Of a DNA stretch of 64,000 nt, positions 24,991 through 34,253 are shown in pieces. The stretch lies in contig NZ_WNKG01000008.1 in NCBI RefSeq assembly GCF_010119245.1, positions 307,126 through 371,125 of the forward strand, given 5' to 3'. The stretch's first letter is position 1. Each line of letters opens with the position of its first letter. Both the position numbers and the translations under genes were made by a program. The DNA comes from Cyclobacterium salsum. Its GTDB lineage: Bacteria; Bacteroidota; Bacteroidia; Cytophagales; Cyclobacteriaceae. The notes below the pieces were generated by a model. It was not told the DNA's origin. It saw only the letters and a list, made by a program, of their open reading frames with translations, and did no database searches.

Positions 24991-26631
24991 ATGAAATCCC
25001 TCTACCTTCTATTATGGATACTTACGGCTGTTCAGGCACATGCCCAGAACCCTGTGAAAAACAGCATCGATGCGCTGTTAATGGAAGCAGTACCGGAGGA
25101 ATCACATCCCGGAGTAACCGTTGGCCTGGTAAAAGACGGGCAGGTCCTTTACCAAGGCAGCAGGGGCAGTATGAACCTGGAATACCAGCTCCCGTTCAAT
25201 GATTCCACGGTCTTTGGGCTGGCCTCGGTTACCAAACAATTTACAGCCGCCTGCATCGGTCTATTGGAAAAGCAGGGTAAATTATCCGTACAGGAAGATG
25301 TAAGGAAGTATATTCCGGAATTGGCGTTTTATGGGGACACGATCCGGATAAAACATTTGCTCAACCATAGCAGTGGGATCCGAAACCACAACGTGCTACT
25401 GGATTTGAAAGGCTTTGACTACAGCCATCAGGGCTACACCAATGAAATGATTCAGGCGCTGATGTTCCGGCAAAAAGGGACCAATAACGCCCCGGGCGAA
25501 AAGATGCTTTATTCCAATACCAACTATGTTTTACTGGCCTTGATCGTGGAAAGGGTATCCGGGATGGACCTGCATGAATTTTCAAAAAAAGAACTTTTCG
25601 ACCCCTTGGATATGGAATATTCGTTCTTTATCCATGATCTGGAAACCCTTGTCCCCAACCGGGCCTATCCCTATTATGCCACGGACAAGGGATACAACCA
25701 ACCCAAATCCCTGACCCTTTGCGTAGGGGCCGGGGGCATGGAAAGTACCATTCCCGATATGCTCCGCTGGTCGGAACTATTCCTAAACCCTGCTCCTGAA
25801 TATGCCTACCTGAAAGATTTCCTAACGCAACGGGATACCTTGAATAATGGCGAACGGATGAGCTATGGCAGGGGACTATTTGTTTCTCCCTACAAGACGC
25901 TTACCACCTACCATCACAGCGGACGAGATCGGGGCATGCGCAGCCAATTTATCGCCGTTCCGGCACTGAAATTGGCGGTGGTGGTATTTGCAAATGACGA
26001 AAATATCAATGCGGTCAATTTCTCCTACCAGATCCTGGACCTGTTTGTGCAGGAACCGACGGAAGCCGGTCAAAAGGCAACTTTTACCCAACATTCGACA
26101 GCGGCGTTAAACGCGTATACCGGAACGTACCAGGAATTAAACAGCGATTTGCGCATGGCGATTTATGTGGAGAACGATACCTTGAAAGCGGTTAGCAGTA
26201 GGGGCAGTACCGGGACACCCCTCATTCCGGAAGGCCCCAATCTATTCTCCAGAATCGACAACCCGTATATTACCTACGCCTTTGGGCAAGAAGAGGCTGA
26301 TGATGAGCTACAGGTAGATTTTGGCGGTGCTATTTTTTATTTTGAGAGGATCCAGCTAGCGGATCAGCCCAATCAGCATCTGGAAATCTATGCAGGGAAC
26401 TACTATTCCAAAGAACTAGATGTGACCTATGTGCTAGAAGTAATCGATCAGCAACTGGTTTTAACGTACCCCAATAATCGCCTGGTCCTCACCGAGGGGC
26501 AAAAGGGTGTATTTGGGGCGAATAGAAGGACAAAATACCGTTTTCATGGAAAAAATGAAGGGGAAATCATGTATTTTGAGGTGGCATCGGAAGGCACGGT
26601 GAAAAACATCTTATTTGAAAGGGTAGACTGA
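24991..26631 (+). CDS. Exported serine hydrolase of the beta-lactamase/DD-peptidase family
   Basis: 546 residues. A signal peptide (residues 1-19, ending QAHAQ) precedes a class C beta-lactamase-like domain with SVTK (S79, K82), YSN (Y174) and HSG (about 309-311). Residues 370-546 form a two-part C-terminal beta region of the type found in Bacteroidota serine hydrolases. These enzymes are esterases or D-aminopeptidases in the periplasm rather than true beta-lactamases. Start at the ATG followed by a normal leader. Monocistronic, 52 nt after the PadR pair, and ended by a hairpin. Confidence 0.88.
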   Translation: MKSLYLLLWILTAVQAHAQNPVKNSIDALLMEAVPEESHPGVTVGLVKDGQVLYQGSRGSMNLEYQLPFNDSTVFGLASVTKQFTAACIGLLEKQGKLSVQEDVRKYIPELAFYGDTIRIKHLLNHSSGIRNHNVLLDLKGFDYSHQGYTNEMIQALMFRQKGTNNAPGEKMLYSNTNYVLLALIVERVSGMDLHEFSKKELFDPLDMEYSFFIHDLETLVPNRAYPYYATDKGYNQPKSLTLCVGAGGMESTIPDMLRWSELFLNPAPEYAYLKDFLTQRDTLNNGERMSYGRGLFVSPYKTLTTYHHSGRDRGMRSQFIAVPALKLAVVVFANDENINAVNFSYQILDLFVQEPTEAGQKATFTQHSTAALNAYTGTYQELNSDLRMAIYVENDTLKAVSSRGSTGTPLIPEGPNLFSRIDNPYITYAFGQEEADDELQVDFGGAIFYFERIQLADQPNQHLEIYAGNYYSKELDVTYVLEVIDQQLVLTYPNNRLVLTEGQKGVFGANRRTKYRFHGKNEGEIMYFEVASEGTVKNILFERVD

Positions 26632-26659
26632 TTCATTAGGATGATAATTTTATTTTAAA

Positions 26660-26703
26660 GGCCATAACCTGTCCCGCTCCCGGAGTAAGGACAAGTTATG
26701 GCC
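26660..26703. terminator. Bidirectional hairpin between convergent genes
   Basis: GGCCATAACCTGTCC (26660-26674) pairs with GGACAAGTTATGGCC (26689-26703), 14 of 15 positions. It lies 28 nt after the serine-hydrolase stop and 81 nt from the end of the convergent gene; T-runs are weak on the plus strand and better on the minus strand. Confidence 0.6.
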
Positions 26704-26784
26704 GCTAAAGAATAATAATAAATCAATAAAGTCATTAAGTAAGAATGACCTCGACCAGGAAGTTTTTGTGCAAAATAATCCTGC

Positions 26785-28071
26785 TCAATAAAGCGAGCGA
26801 ACTTTAATGCCGTGAAAATCACTGGCTTCCAGGTCTTCTATTGGTGCGGGTTGAATCACCTTGACTTTCTTTCTGTTGGCGGTTTTAATCACTGAAAACC
26901 CGGGTGTCTCACCGGTAGCTACATGGGCAGCCCCGCTGCGTGGGCTTGGACCCCGCAAAGTGATAAAGGCATATTTACCATCCGGGGAAAAATCCAGGAT
27001 ATCCGGACTGCTGCCAATATCATTCAGCTCATGGACAATATGGTCTGTCCGGGTGTTGATCACAATGCCATTGTCGCTGCCCCGGTTGACCTGCCATAAC
27101 CAGGGTCCGCGAGGGGTAATGCGGGCACCATGTGCATCGACACCCCGGGTTTCATTACTGGTTTTTATCAAGCTGTGATCGGAAGTGTCAAAAACATACC
27201 AGGCGCCACTCTGGGCTGGCGGGTTGTCTGGATCCCCGGGATCCCCCCAGTTGGCATACATTTTACTTCCATCCTGGCTAAGTGCCAGCCCGCAATTGGC
27301 CTTTACTTCATCCCGGGAAAAGGCCTTTACAATTTCGGGAACTTCGGATAAAATATCCACCACTACCAGTCCCCCTGCACCTGGCCCAAGGGTAAGGTAG
27401 GCATAGGCGCCATCAGCTGTATACGTATGGCAAACGGGTGCCGGCACATTCTCCCCTACAGCAGCTCCACCGCCACCTGCAACTCCTTCAAAATTCTCTA
27501 TCCATTTGGGTTCGTCCAGTAAATTGAGCTCGCGGCCGATGGCGAATTCTTCATTCTCCAGGTCGACCGTAATTTCAGTGAAGGTGACGGTGCCGATATT
27601 GGCCACCCAGATGGACCGGTCGTCTGGCGTAAAGCTGGCCATATGAGCACCATTTCCCGTCGCGATGACATCAATCACCTTCCTGTCTTCTGCCCGGATG
27701 ATGGCCACATTACCCGATGCAGGTGAGGCCACAACGGCATATTCATGGGTAGCGTTAAATTCGATCATATGGGGCATGGTAAGCTCCTCGGAAATTTTTC
27801 CTGCCAGATGCAAGCTGGGAAAATCGATCAGTGCCGTTTCCTCCAGACTGGAACTAAAAATGTGAACTCTGCTCAGGTTCGTTCCCTGGTCAAGTGCCCA
27901 TACCTCGTAATCGTTTGCATGGGCTGTCTTTGCTTCTTTCTCCTGGCCCTGGTTTTTATTGATAATCATTTTTGTCTGCGTGATAAAATCACAACCCTGA
28001 AATATAAGGGACAGGATGAATACAGAGAGGAATGAAAATGCCGGTTTGGGTAGATGGATGAATTTTCTCAT
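26785..28071 (-). CDS. YncE-like beta-propeller lipoprotein
   Basis: 428 residues. The lipobox IFQGC puts the lipidated cysteine at residue 27. Repeating blades of a YVTN/YncE propeller follow: EYAVVASPASGNVAIIRAED, DRSIWVANIGTVTF, GAYAYLTLGPGAGG, SKMYANWGD, KYAFITLRGPSP. Such proteins sit in the periplasm or outer membrane and bind ligands or partners rather than catalyse a reaction. Divergent from the dienelactone hydrolase gene; a paired dyad (28100-28107/28113-28120) between them is a candidate operator. Confidence 0.85.
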   Translation of the reverse strand: MRKFIHLPKPAFSFLSVFILSLIFQGCDFITQTKMIINKNQGQEKEAKTAHANDYEVWALDQGTNLSRVHIFSSSLEETALIDFPSLHLAGKISEELTMPHMIEFNATHEYAVVASPASGNVAIIRAEDRKVIDVIATGNGAHMASFTPDDRSIWVANIGTVTFTEITVDLENEEFAIGRELNLLDEPKWIENFEGVAGGGGAAVGENVPAPVCHTYTADGAYAYLTLGPGAGGLVVVDILSEVPEIVKAFSRDEVKANCGLALSQDGSKMYANWGDPGDPDNPPAQSGAWYVFDTSDHSLIKTSNETRGVDAHGARITPRGPWLWQVNRGSDNGIVINTRTDHIVHELNDIGSSPDILDFSPDGKYAFITLRGPSPRSGAAHVATGETPGFSVIKTANRKKVKVIQPAPIEDLEASDFHGIKVRSLY

Positions 28072-28381
28072 ATCTTTTTGCTTACATCAAGTGAGAAATA
28101 ATCATTTAAATAAAATGATTTTTGCAAGTTAAATATAATAGATATATCACTTAATCCAAACTTTATAGCATTCTACTTTTCAATAAAAATTACAAATACA
28201 ATCCGGGTAGGAATTCTAATTGAAGTTCTGCTCATTTATATCAGCCTGCTCCCTGGAGGCAACCTGATTAGAATTAGTGCTTCTGATTCAATGATTAGCT
28301 GTTTAACCCGGATAAATAGGATACCTACAAAAAAAACGATAAATTTATTCAACCAAGCCTTTAAAACCAAACTACATATAC
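28072..28381. other. Divergent promoter region
   Basis: 310 AT-rich nt between two outward-facing genes. AATCATTT (28100-28107) and AAATGATT (28113-28120) are a perfect inverted repeat 29 nt from the start of the propeller gene. No further structure seen. Confidence 0.5.
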
Positions 28382-29269
28382 ATGAAGCCAATTGATAAAA
28401 AAGACCTGGACCAGGAAGTATTTGACCTATACGACGATTATGCGCATAGCCGCATCGAGCGCAGGGATTTTGTACAGCGCCTGTCCAAATTTGCCGTAGG
28501 CGGGCTGACCGTTTCGGCCATTATGGGCTATCTGATGCCCAATTACGCCGCTGCCCGGCGCTATACCCAGGACGATCCCCGACTGATCTCGGAATACGTG
28601 AGCTACTCTTCGCCCAAAGGCGCTGGTACCATGAAAGGCCTGCTCACCCGTCCCAAAGACCAAAGCGGGCCCCTTCCGGGCATATTGGTGGTGCATGAAA
28701 ACCGCGGCCTGAATCCCTATATCGAAGATACCGCCCATCAGGCGGCATTGGATGGCTTTATTGCCTTTGCTCCGGATGCGTTGACCCCTTTGGGCGGCTA
28801 CCCGGGATCGGATGACGAAGGCCGCACCATGCAGTCGAAAAGGGAAAGAGAGGACATGTTGCAGGATTTTATAGCCGGCCACGAAATGCTAAAGGGGCAC
28901 GAGCACTGCACGGGCAAAGCCGGGGTGGTGGGATTTTGCTTTGGCGGCTGGATCTCCAATATGATGGCCGTGCGGGTGCCGGACCTGGGCGCATCGGTGC
29001 CTTTCTATGGTGGACAGCCTACCGCAGAAGAAGTACCACAGATACAAGCACCGCTGATGCTGCACTTTGCAGGGCTGGATACGCGGGTAAATGCCGGCTG
29101 GCCGGATTACGAAAAAGAACTGAAGGCCCATGACAAGGAATACCAGGCTTTTATGTATCCGGAGGTCAACCACGGGTTTCATAACCATTCCACGCCCCGC
29201 TACGACGAGGCTGCGGCCAAACTGGCCTGGGGACGGACCATTGATTTCTTTAAAGAGAAATTGGGCTAG
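28382..29269 (+). CDS. Dienelactone hydrolase family protein with Tat-like leader
   Basis: 295 residues. After a polar leader, [19 protein letters not shown] (about 26-44) has the twin-arginine pattern and a hydrophobic stretch, so export by Tat is likely. The alpha/beta-hydrolase core carries the DLH triad: C186 in GFCFGG, D233 in GLDTRV and H264 in NHGFHN. The nucleophile is cysteine, as in carboxymethylenebutenolidase, but many family members act on other esters. The gene is followed by a hairpin terminator at 29321-29346. Confidence 0.88.
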   Translation: MKPIDKKDLDQEVFDLYDDYAHSRIERRDFVQRLSKFAVGGLTVSAIMGYLMPNYAAARRYTQDDPRLISEYVSYSSPKGAGTMKGLLTRPKDQSGPLPGILVVHENRGLNPYIEDTAHQAALDGFIAFAPDALTPLGGYPGSDDEGRTMQSKREREDMLQDFIAGHEMLKGHEHCTGKAGVVGFCFGGWISNMMAVRVPDLGASVPFYGGQPTAEEVPQIQAPLMLHFAGLDTRVNAGWPDYEKELKAHDKEYQAFMYPEVNHGFHNHSTPRYDEAAAKLAWGRTIDFFKEKLG

Positions 29270-29320
29270 TGCCGGAGCAGATACCTGCTGATTGTCAGTT
29301 TAAATGCCGAAATAAGGTAA

Positions 29321-29346
29321 GAAGGAGAAGCGAAAGCCTCTCCTTC
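29321..29346 (+). terminator. Hairpin terminator after the dienelactone hydrolase gene
   Basis: GAAGGAGAAGC and GCCTCTCCTTC pair over 10 of 11 positions around a GAAA tetraloop, followed by a weak T-rich stretch. It lies 51 nt after the stop. Confidence 0.6.
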
Positions 29347-29415
29347 CTGGCTTTTAGTCAGGTTTGCAAATGATCTGAATAGTAAGTTGGAGAAGCCATC
29401 AGAATTCCGTGAACA

Positions 29416-29475
29416 AATTCCCTCCGCGGCGGAGGGCAACGCCTGTCCCGACCAGAGTCGGGAGGGGATTTTTTT
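29416..29475. repeat. Composite hairpin element with T-run
   Basis: Outer arms AATTCCCTCC (29416-29425) and GGAGGGGATT (29461-29470) enclose two smaller hairpins: CCCTCCGC-G-GCGGAGGG and CCCGAC-CAGA-GTCGGG. A run of seven T follows. It could end plus-strand transcription. The words CCCGACCAGAGTCGGG and CGACTCCTGGTCGGG (the latter near 29528) show that the element is partly repeated 100 nt downstream. Confidence 0.55.
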
Positions 29476-29732
29476 GAGTATTTTAAATTTGTAATAATTT
29501 AATGATAGTTACGTGCTAAAATCCCTGCCGACTCCTGGTCGGGTCAGGATCTTACCTACTTGGTAAGCGGGATTTGGACTCGCCCAGATTAAGGAATATC
29601 GAACCCAGGAGTAAAAAATCAGCTCATAAACAGCATTTGCAACCTAAAACCCCAGCTTTATCGGGGTCAAAAAACGCAATGGATTAAACAATTCCTTGCT
29701 TAATTCATTTATTTCCATATAATGTATAGCTT

Positions 29733-31178
29733 ATGGACCTACGAAAGAATACTTTAATTATTGTCGTGTTACTGATTTTGGCTGCCTGTTCGCAAAGCCC
29801 CGGTGAAGGGGAGCAGGTGATAGAGGCCGAGCTTGTACCCTATAACGTTTCAAAAGACCTGGAGAGCATCAAAGAAGATGGGGTGCTGCATGCCATCACC
29901 ATCTATAGTTCTACGAGCTATTTTCTGTATAGAGGGATGCCCATGGGTTTTGAGTACGAGTTATTGTCCCGCCTGGCAGCGCACCTGAATCTGGAGCTGA
30001 AAATTACCGTCGCCAAGGACATTGATGAGCTGTTTGCCATGCTTAACAACGGGGAGGGAGACCTGATCGCCTATGGACTGACAATCACCGAGCCGAGAAA
30101 ACAGTTGATGAGTTTTACCGAAAATCATTATGTGACCCACCAGGCCCTGGTACAGCGGATGCCCGACAACTGGCGCTCACTGCCCGGCTATAAAATCGAT
30201 AAGGAAGTCATTTCAAATACGCTGGAATTGGAAGATGATACCGTTTGGGTGCGGGAAAACACCTCCTATTCGCAACGGCTTCAAAACCTGCAGGATGAGA
30301 TCGGTGCTGACATTCCGATTAAACGGATCGATGGCAACGTACCTACCGACGAAATCATCCGAATGGTGGTAGATGGGGAAATCGATCGAACCGTGGCTGA
30401 TTACAATATCGCAGCAATTAACAAAACCTATTATCCGATACTCCATATAGATACCCGGATTTCCTTTTCCCAACGCATCGCCTGGGCGGTAAGGCAGAAT
30501 TCGCCGGAATTGCTTCAGGCCATCAACCAATGGATAGCAGAAGAGAAAAAGAGCGATGATTATTACGTGATTTACAATAAGTATTTCAAAAATACCAAAT
30601 CCTTCCGGGGCCGGATTCAAAGCGACTTATACAGCAAAAACGGGAATAAAATCAGCCTGTACGATGAGATCATCAAGGCCAATGCCCCCATAATCGGATG
30701 GGATTGGCGCTTTCTTTCCTCTCAGGTGTATCAGGAGTCAAGGTTTGATCCCCAGGCCACCTCCTGGGTGGGAGCCAGCGGCCTGATTCAGTTAATGCCG
30801 GCTACAGCGAAGGAAGTTGGCGTCAGCAATAGTTTCAATCCGGAGCAAAATGTAAGCGGCGGGGTGAAGTATTTGGGCAAGATGCGCAATTACTTTGAAG
30901 CGGTAGAAGACTCTATCCAGCAAGTCAAATTTACGCTGGCTGCCTTCAATTGCGGAGCAGGACATGTATTCGATGCCATGCGTTTGGCGGAAAAGCATGG
31001 CAAAGACCCGAATGTATGGGATGAAAATGTAGAAGAGTATATGTTGAAGCTGGCCGATAAAAAGTACTACCATGATGAGGTGGTGCGAAATGGCTTTGTG
31101 AGGGGAGCAGAACCCTACCATTACGTAAGGGACATATTTTTACGGTATGAACATTACAAACAGTTTATAGAACTTTAA
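29733..31178 (+). CDS. mltF: Membrane-bound lytic transglycosylase MltF-like lipoprotein
   Basis: 481 residues. Lipobox LAAC with the cysteine at 19. Residues 45-290 are a periplasmic solute-binding-type domain (GVLHAITIYSSTSYFLYRG, GEGDLIAYGLTITEPRKQLM), followed at 315-445 by an SLT lysozyme-like domain with catalytic E335 in VYQESRFDPQA and the conserved GLIQLMPATAKEVGV and AAFNCGAGH. This order defines MltF (family 1E). It cleaves the MurNAc-GlcNAc bond to form 1,6-anhydro ends; the N-terminal domain controls activity. Monocistronic, with a terminator 29 nt after its stop. Confidence 0.92.
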   Translation: MDLRKNTLIIVVLLILAACSQSPGEGEQVIEAELVPYNVSKDLESIKEDGVLHAITIYSSTSYFLYRGMPMGFEYELLSRLAAHLNLELKITVAKDIDELFAMLNNGEGDLIAYGLTITEPRKQLMSFTENHYVTHQALVQRMPDNWRSLPGYKIDKEVISNTLELEDDTVWVRENTSYSQRLQNLQDEIGADIPIKRIDGNVPTDEIIRMVVDGEIDRTVADYNIAAINKTYYPILHIDTRISFSQRIAWAVRQNSPELLQAINQWIAEEKKSDDYYVIYNKYFKNTKSFRGRIQSDLYSKNGNKISLYDEIIKANAPIIGWDWRFLSSQVYQESRFDPQATSWVGASGLIQLMPATAKEVGVSNSFNPEQNVSGGVKYLGKMRNYFEAVEDSIQQVKFTLAAFNCGAGHVFDAMRLAEKHGKDPNVWDENVEEYMLKLADKKYYHDEVVRNGFVRGAEPYHYVRDIFLRYEHYKQFIEL

Positions 31179-31207
31179 ACGGAGGAATACCAAGTTCCGG
31201 CATGAAA

Positions 31208-31248
31208 AAAATCCAACAAGGTGTCCTGAAGGCAACTTGTTGGATTTT
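31208..31248. terminator. Bidirectional terminator between mltF and the S1 protease gene
   Basis: AAAATCCAACAAG (31208-31220) and CTTGTTGGATTTT (31236-31248) form a perfect 13-bp stem, with A-run before and T-run after, so it works in both directions between the convergent genes. Confidence 0.9.
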
Positions 31249-31276
31249 CAAATAACGTGATACTTAAGATCCTGGC

Positions 31277-33019
31277 TTATTGCATTTGGATTTTAAGGCG
31301 ATCAAATATTTCATAAGAAGGGATTCCAAAAGCGACCCCTTCGATACCAGGGCCGGTTAATTTTGCGCTGACAACGCCCAACACGGTTCCATTTTTGTCC
31401 ACCAATGCACCGCCACTGTTACCGCCATTAATACTGGCATCTGTCTGGATCAGTTTCGCATCACCGTCGATGGAACGCAGGCCGGAAATGATTCCCCTGG
31501 AAATGGTTTGAGAAAGGTCTTCGGCAGAAGGAGTGCCCAGCGCATACACCTCCTCGGCAATGCTTATATCCTTTGAAGAGCTGATTTGGAAGGGAAGCAT
31601 GCCTTCGCAATCTTTGATCTTCAAAAGCGCAAGATCGTGAACCTTACTCACCCGGATTATTTCCACATCATGAATGGAATGATCTTCAAAAATGGCTTGA
31701 ATATTTTCCTGATTAGAAACGACGTGGTAATTGGTAATGATGTGTCCAGATTCACTAATTAAAAATCCACTGCCATGCCCATTCTCATGTTTGATGGTCA
31801 TGGAAGATTTGACGGCATCATTAAGGTTGCTCACAAATTTCGTTGGCCTTGGGAGGATAAGTTCATCAAATTGCTCCTCCATCTGCTCCTGCTCCCTATC
31901 GTTCAACAAAGCAATCATCTTGTCATTATTCATTAATTCGATAAGCCCATATTCCAGTGCATCTTTAATCGCATCGTGGATAACACCATCAATACGATCG
32001 TAGTCATGAATGGCAAATTGGCCGGATCGTGTATTGATGGTTTGGGAATATACCGGAGTTTTGTAAAAATCCAACGCTTGCCATCTTACATTCAAATCCA
32101 CATATACCATTCCTCCATAATCCACCGTGTGGTAGTTTGCCACGTGATTAAGGGTGTAATCCTGAATGGAAGCATCCACCAGCAAGTCGTTTAAGTAGGT
32201 GTTTTTAATAGCCCGGTTACTGGTGTCAATGTATCCGTTTTCTTTCAGGACTTCATTGAGCAAATCGGGAAAAACCGTTTGTGTCACTTCAATTTTATCC
32301 GTTTCTTCAGAAGTTTTTGTCCGTTTTTTATCCTGCCGGCGTTTATGGTTACGGTAGGTTGGGAAAAAACGGTATTTGACATCTTCCGAATTTAGGTTTA
32401 CCGCTACATTGTTGATGCGTATGTTTTTGGTATAGGCATCCCGATCTGGAATACGTACCGGTCCCTGATCGGTTTCCAAAGATTTGTCGTAATCATAGGC
32501 TTTTTTACCCGTATCCACGACCGGAGCAAAGGTGAGTGCAAAAGGTACCCAGGATAGGTAATACAAAGGAGGCCGTTTGTATTGCATGAGGGTGTAATGT
32601 TGCTCTTTATACCCTTCTTTTCTGATTGTCAGTTGCTTGGGTTTACGGTCTCTTTGCAACAGGTAAGCCCCTTGCTCTGGTTTCACTACTTTCCCGTTTA
32701 CTAGTACTTCTTTTTGACCTTGCCCCGCTTCAATTGCTACCTTTTGGTACTTGCTGTTCAGAATAGTGGCACAGCCCGAGAAAAACATAGAAACCAATAA
32801 TCCTAGTGCTACTGTTTTTTTGCCGGAGAATCGATTCCCTGAAACTTTTACTTTACACCCTGATCCTTGGTAAGTTAAGGTTTTCTGGGTTTTCCGCTGT
32901 CCCCCATTGTTGATCTTCTTTCCCGATACCGGAGGGTTTTGACTTGAAGTAAAACCCTGACTGCTACCTGCACGCCCATCTGGGGAGGCGGTAGGAAAAC
33001 TGCTGTTAAATCTTTCCAT
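31277..33019 (-). CDS. S1C trypsin-like serine protease with internal lipobox
   Basis: 580 residues from the ATG at 33019; another ATG at 33055 adds 12. The C-terminal 190 residues are a trypsin-type protease with the triad H (NYHVV), D (HDLALLKI) and S (GNSGGAL), at codons ending near 31724, 31634 and 31415. The middle (about 85-370) is a lipoprotein-like domain with a PEGA-type segment (VLVNGKVVKPEQGAYLL, TIRKEGYKE). A hydrophobic segment ending in MFFSGC is a lipobox, but it starts only after about 55 polar residues, so the true start or processing is odd. No PDZ domain. Probably cell-envelope quality control; substrate unknown. Confidence 0.8.
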   Translation of the reverse strand: MERFNSSFPTASPDGRAGSSQGFTSSQNPPVSGKKINNGGQRKTQKTLTYQGSGCKVKVSGNRFSGKKTVALGLLVSMFFSGCATILNSKYQKVAIEAGQGQKEVLVNGKVVKPEQGAYLLQRDRKPKQLTIRKEGYKEQHYTLMQYKRPPLYYLSWVPFALTFAPVVDTGKKAYDYDKSLETDQGPVRIPDRDAYTKNIRINNVAVNLNSEDVKYRFFPTYRNHKRRQDKKRTKTSEETDKIEVTQTVFPDLLNEVLKENGYIDTSNRAIKNTYLNDLLVDASIQDYTLNHVANYHTVDYGGMVYVDLNVRWQALDFYKTPVYSQTINTRSGQFAIHDYDRIDGVIHDAIKDALEYGLIELMNNDKMIALLNDREQEQMEEQFDELILPRPTKFVSNLNDAVKSSMTIKHENGHGSGFLISESGHIITNYHVVSNQENIQAIFEDHSIHDVEIIRVSKVHDLALLKIKDCEGMLPFQISSSKDISIAEEVYALGTPSAEDLSQTISRGIISGLRSIDGDAKLIQTDASINGGNSGGALVDKNGTVLGVVSAKLTGPGIEGVAFGIPSYEIFDRLKIQMQ

Positions 33020-33264
33020 CTCTATTTTAAAAGTTAAACTAAAACAATGCGACAAACATAAACTATTAAAATCATTAAATCAACAAAAACGTATTTTAAA
33101 TACACAAATTTGAACTACAAAAATTATCTGCCGATTTATTATGCTTTTTACGGGATGTCTTATGGTAAAAACCGAAAGCAACAAATGGAATTTTTCTCCG
33201 AAATCCTTAATTTTGAAGTGAAAAAATAAAGAGAATAGATACCCACCGCTCAAAGACTCAAATT

Positions 33265-33579
33265 ATGTACAGAAAGCCGCTTACTTACCTATTAGTACTG
33301 ACCTTAGCATTTTCCTCCTGTGCCCCCGGTATTTTTTCTTCGCTCCGCAGTAATGATATGGAAGCACTGGAATTGGGGATGTCACGGGAGCAAGTGACCG
33401 GGATATTGGGAAACGCTTATACCATCGCAGAGAAACGGATGGAAGACGGCGTTCCGGTCGAAATCCTATCGTACCGAAACTTTCCAAATGATGACGAATT
33501 TTACCTCTTTGTTTTTAAAAATAATCGGTTGGAAGAATGGTATCGGGAATTATTGCCTCAGTATGAATTCAGGGAATAA
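33265..33579 (+). CDS. Small BamE/SmpA-like lipoprotein
   Basis: 104 residues with a lipobox (AFSSC, cysteine at 19). The core LELGMSREQVTGILGNAY, then YRNFPNDDEFYLFVFKNNRLEEW, has the short BamE/OmlA-like alpha-beta-beta pattern (GMSxxxVxxILG). True BamE acts in outer-membrane protein assembly; this subgroup is found as lone lipoproteins and its role is unknown. Confidence 0.75.
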   Translation: MYRKPLTYLLVLTLAFSSCAPGIFSSLRSNDMEALELGMSREQVTGILGNAYTIAEKRMEDGVPVEILSYRNFPNDDEFYLFVFKNNRLEEWYRELLPQYEFRE

Positions 33580-33697
33580 AAAAACGTTGTAAATTAGCAT
33601 TGCACGTTTAATGCCTACTCCTATGAATGAAGAAAAAATAATGACCCTTCATCCTCAAGGGAAAAAAGGGGTAAACATCCTGAAGCAAAGGTACGAA

Positions 33698-33842
33698 CCA
33701 ATCGTATCTCATCAACCGCCCAAGCACCCGCAGCAGTCTGTAGGAAGACGTAAACATCCAGCGTATTTTAATGCCCTTTTCTCGAACTCCTTACATCAAC
33801 ACTCCGAATCAGATTGCTTCGCTATCACTCGCAATGACGACG
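33698..33842. repeat. Direct repeat, copy 1
   Basis: 145 nt matching the copy at 33935-34078. The last 58 nt differ from copy 2 at only four positions and contain GATTGCTTCGCTATCACTCG then CAATGACGAC, a repetitive word common in Bacteroidota intergenic DNA. Confidence 0.85.
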
Positions 33843-33934
33843 TCGGAGTAACCGCGACCCGTTTCCGTCACTCGCAATGACGCGGTGTGCTCACTGCAAA
33901 CGCGACCCGTCACTGCGAGGGTGCTAATCTGACT

Positions 33935-34078
33935 CCAATCGTATTTCATCAACCGCCCTAGCACCCGCGGCAGTCTGTTGGAAGGCGTACACCTCTATCG
34001 TATCTAACTGACCTTCTCTTGAGCTCCTTACATCAACGCTCCGATTCAGATTGCTTCGCTATCGCTCGCAATGACGAC
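33935..34078. repeat. Direct repeat, copy 2
   Basis: Second copy, 237 nt after the first. It contains GATTGCTTCGCTATCGCTCG then CAATGACGAC, the undamaged form of the word. Between the copies lie further fragments (GTCACTCGCAATGACG and GTCACTGCGAGG). Confidence 0.85.
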
Positions 34079-34253
34079 ATCATCATTTCGACTTATCATC
34101 AAATCATTATATCATTAAAAACCGCAGAACGGAGCACATCCCGACAAACTGCGGCGGGTGCAGGAGTGCTTACAACCATTCGATTAGGTTCACGTCAGCA
34201 CCCTTGGGATGACAGATTGAAATCCTTTGAATGGAGGATAAACTTCGGTTTTC

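Larger units (their letters stand above)
29270..29732. other. Intergenic region with hairpin elements
   Basis: 463 nt. It holds the terminator at 29321-29346, a composite GC-rich hairpin element at 29416-29475 and a related inverted sequence at about 29519-29575 (AATCCC to GGGATT, with TGGTCGGG). No gene. Confidence 0.55.
33580..34253. other. Intergenic region with long direct repeat
   Basis: 674 nt without a supported gene. It contains a 144-bp imperfect direct repeat (33698-33842 and 33935-34078) and other copies of a repetitive word. Reading frames here translate the repeat and are not real genes. Confidence 0.7.

Noticed and set aside
24991..26631. True beta-lactamase resistance gene
   Set aside because: The C-terminal extension and family pattern fit esterase/peptidase-type serine hydrolases; the nearby BlaI/BlaR1 pair is 20 kb away and has a TonB-like, not a beta-lactam-binding, sensor.
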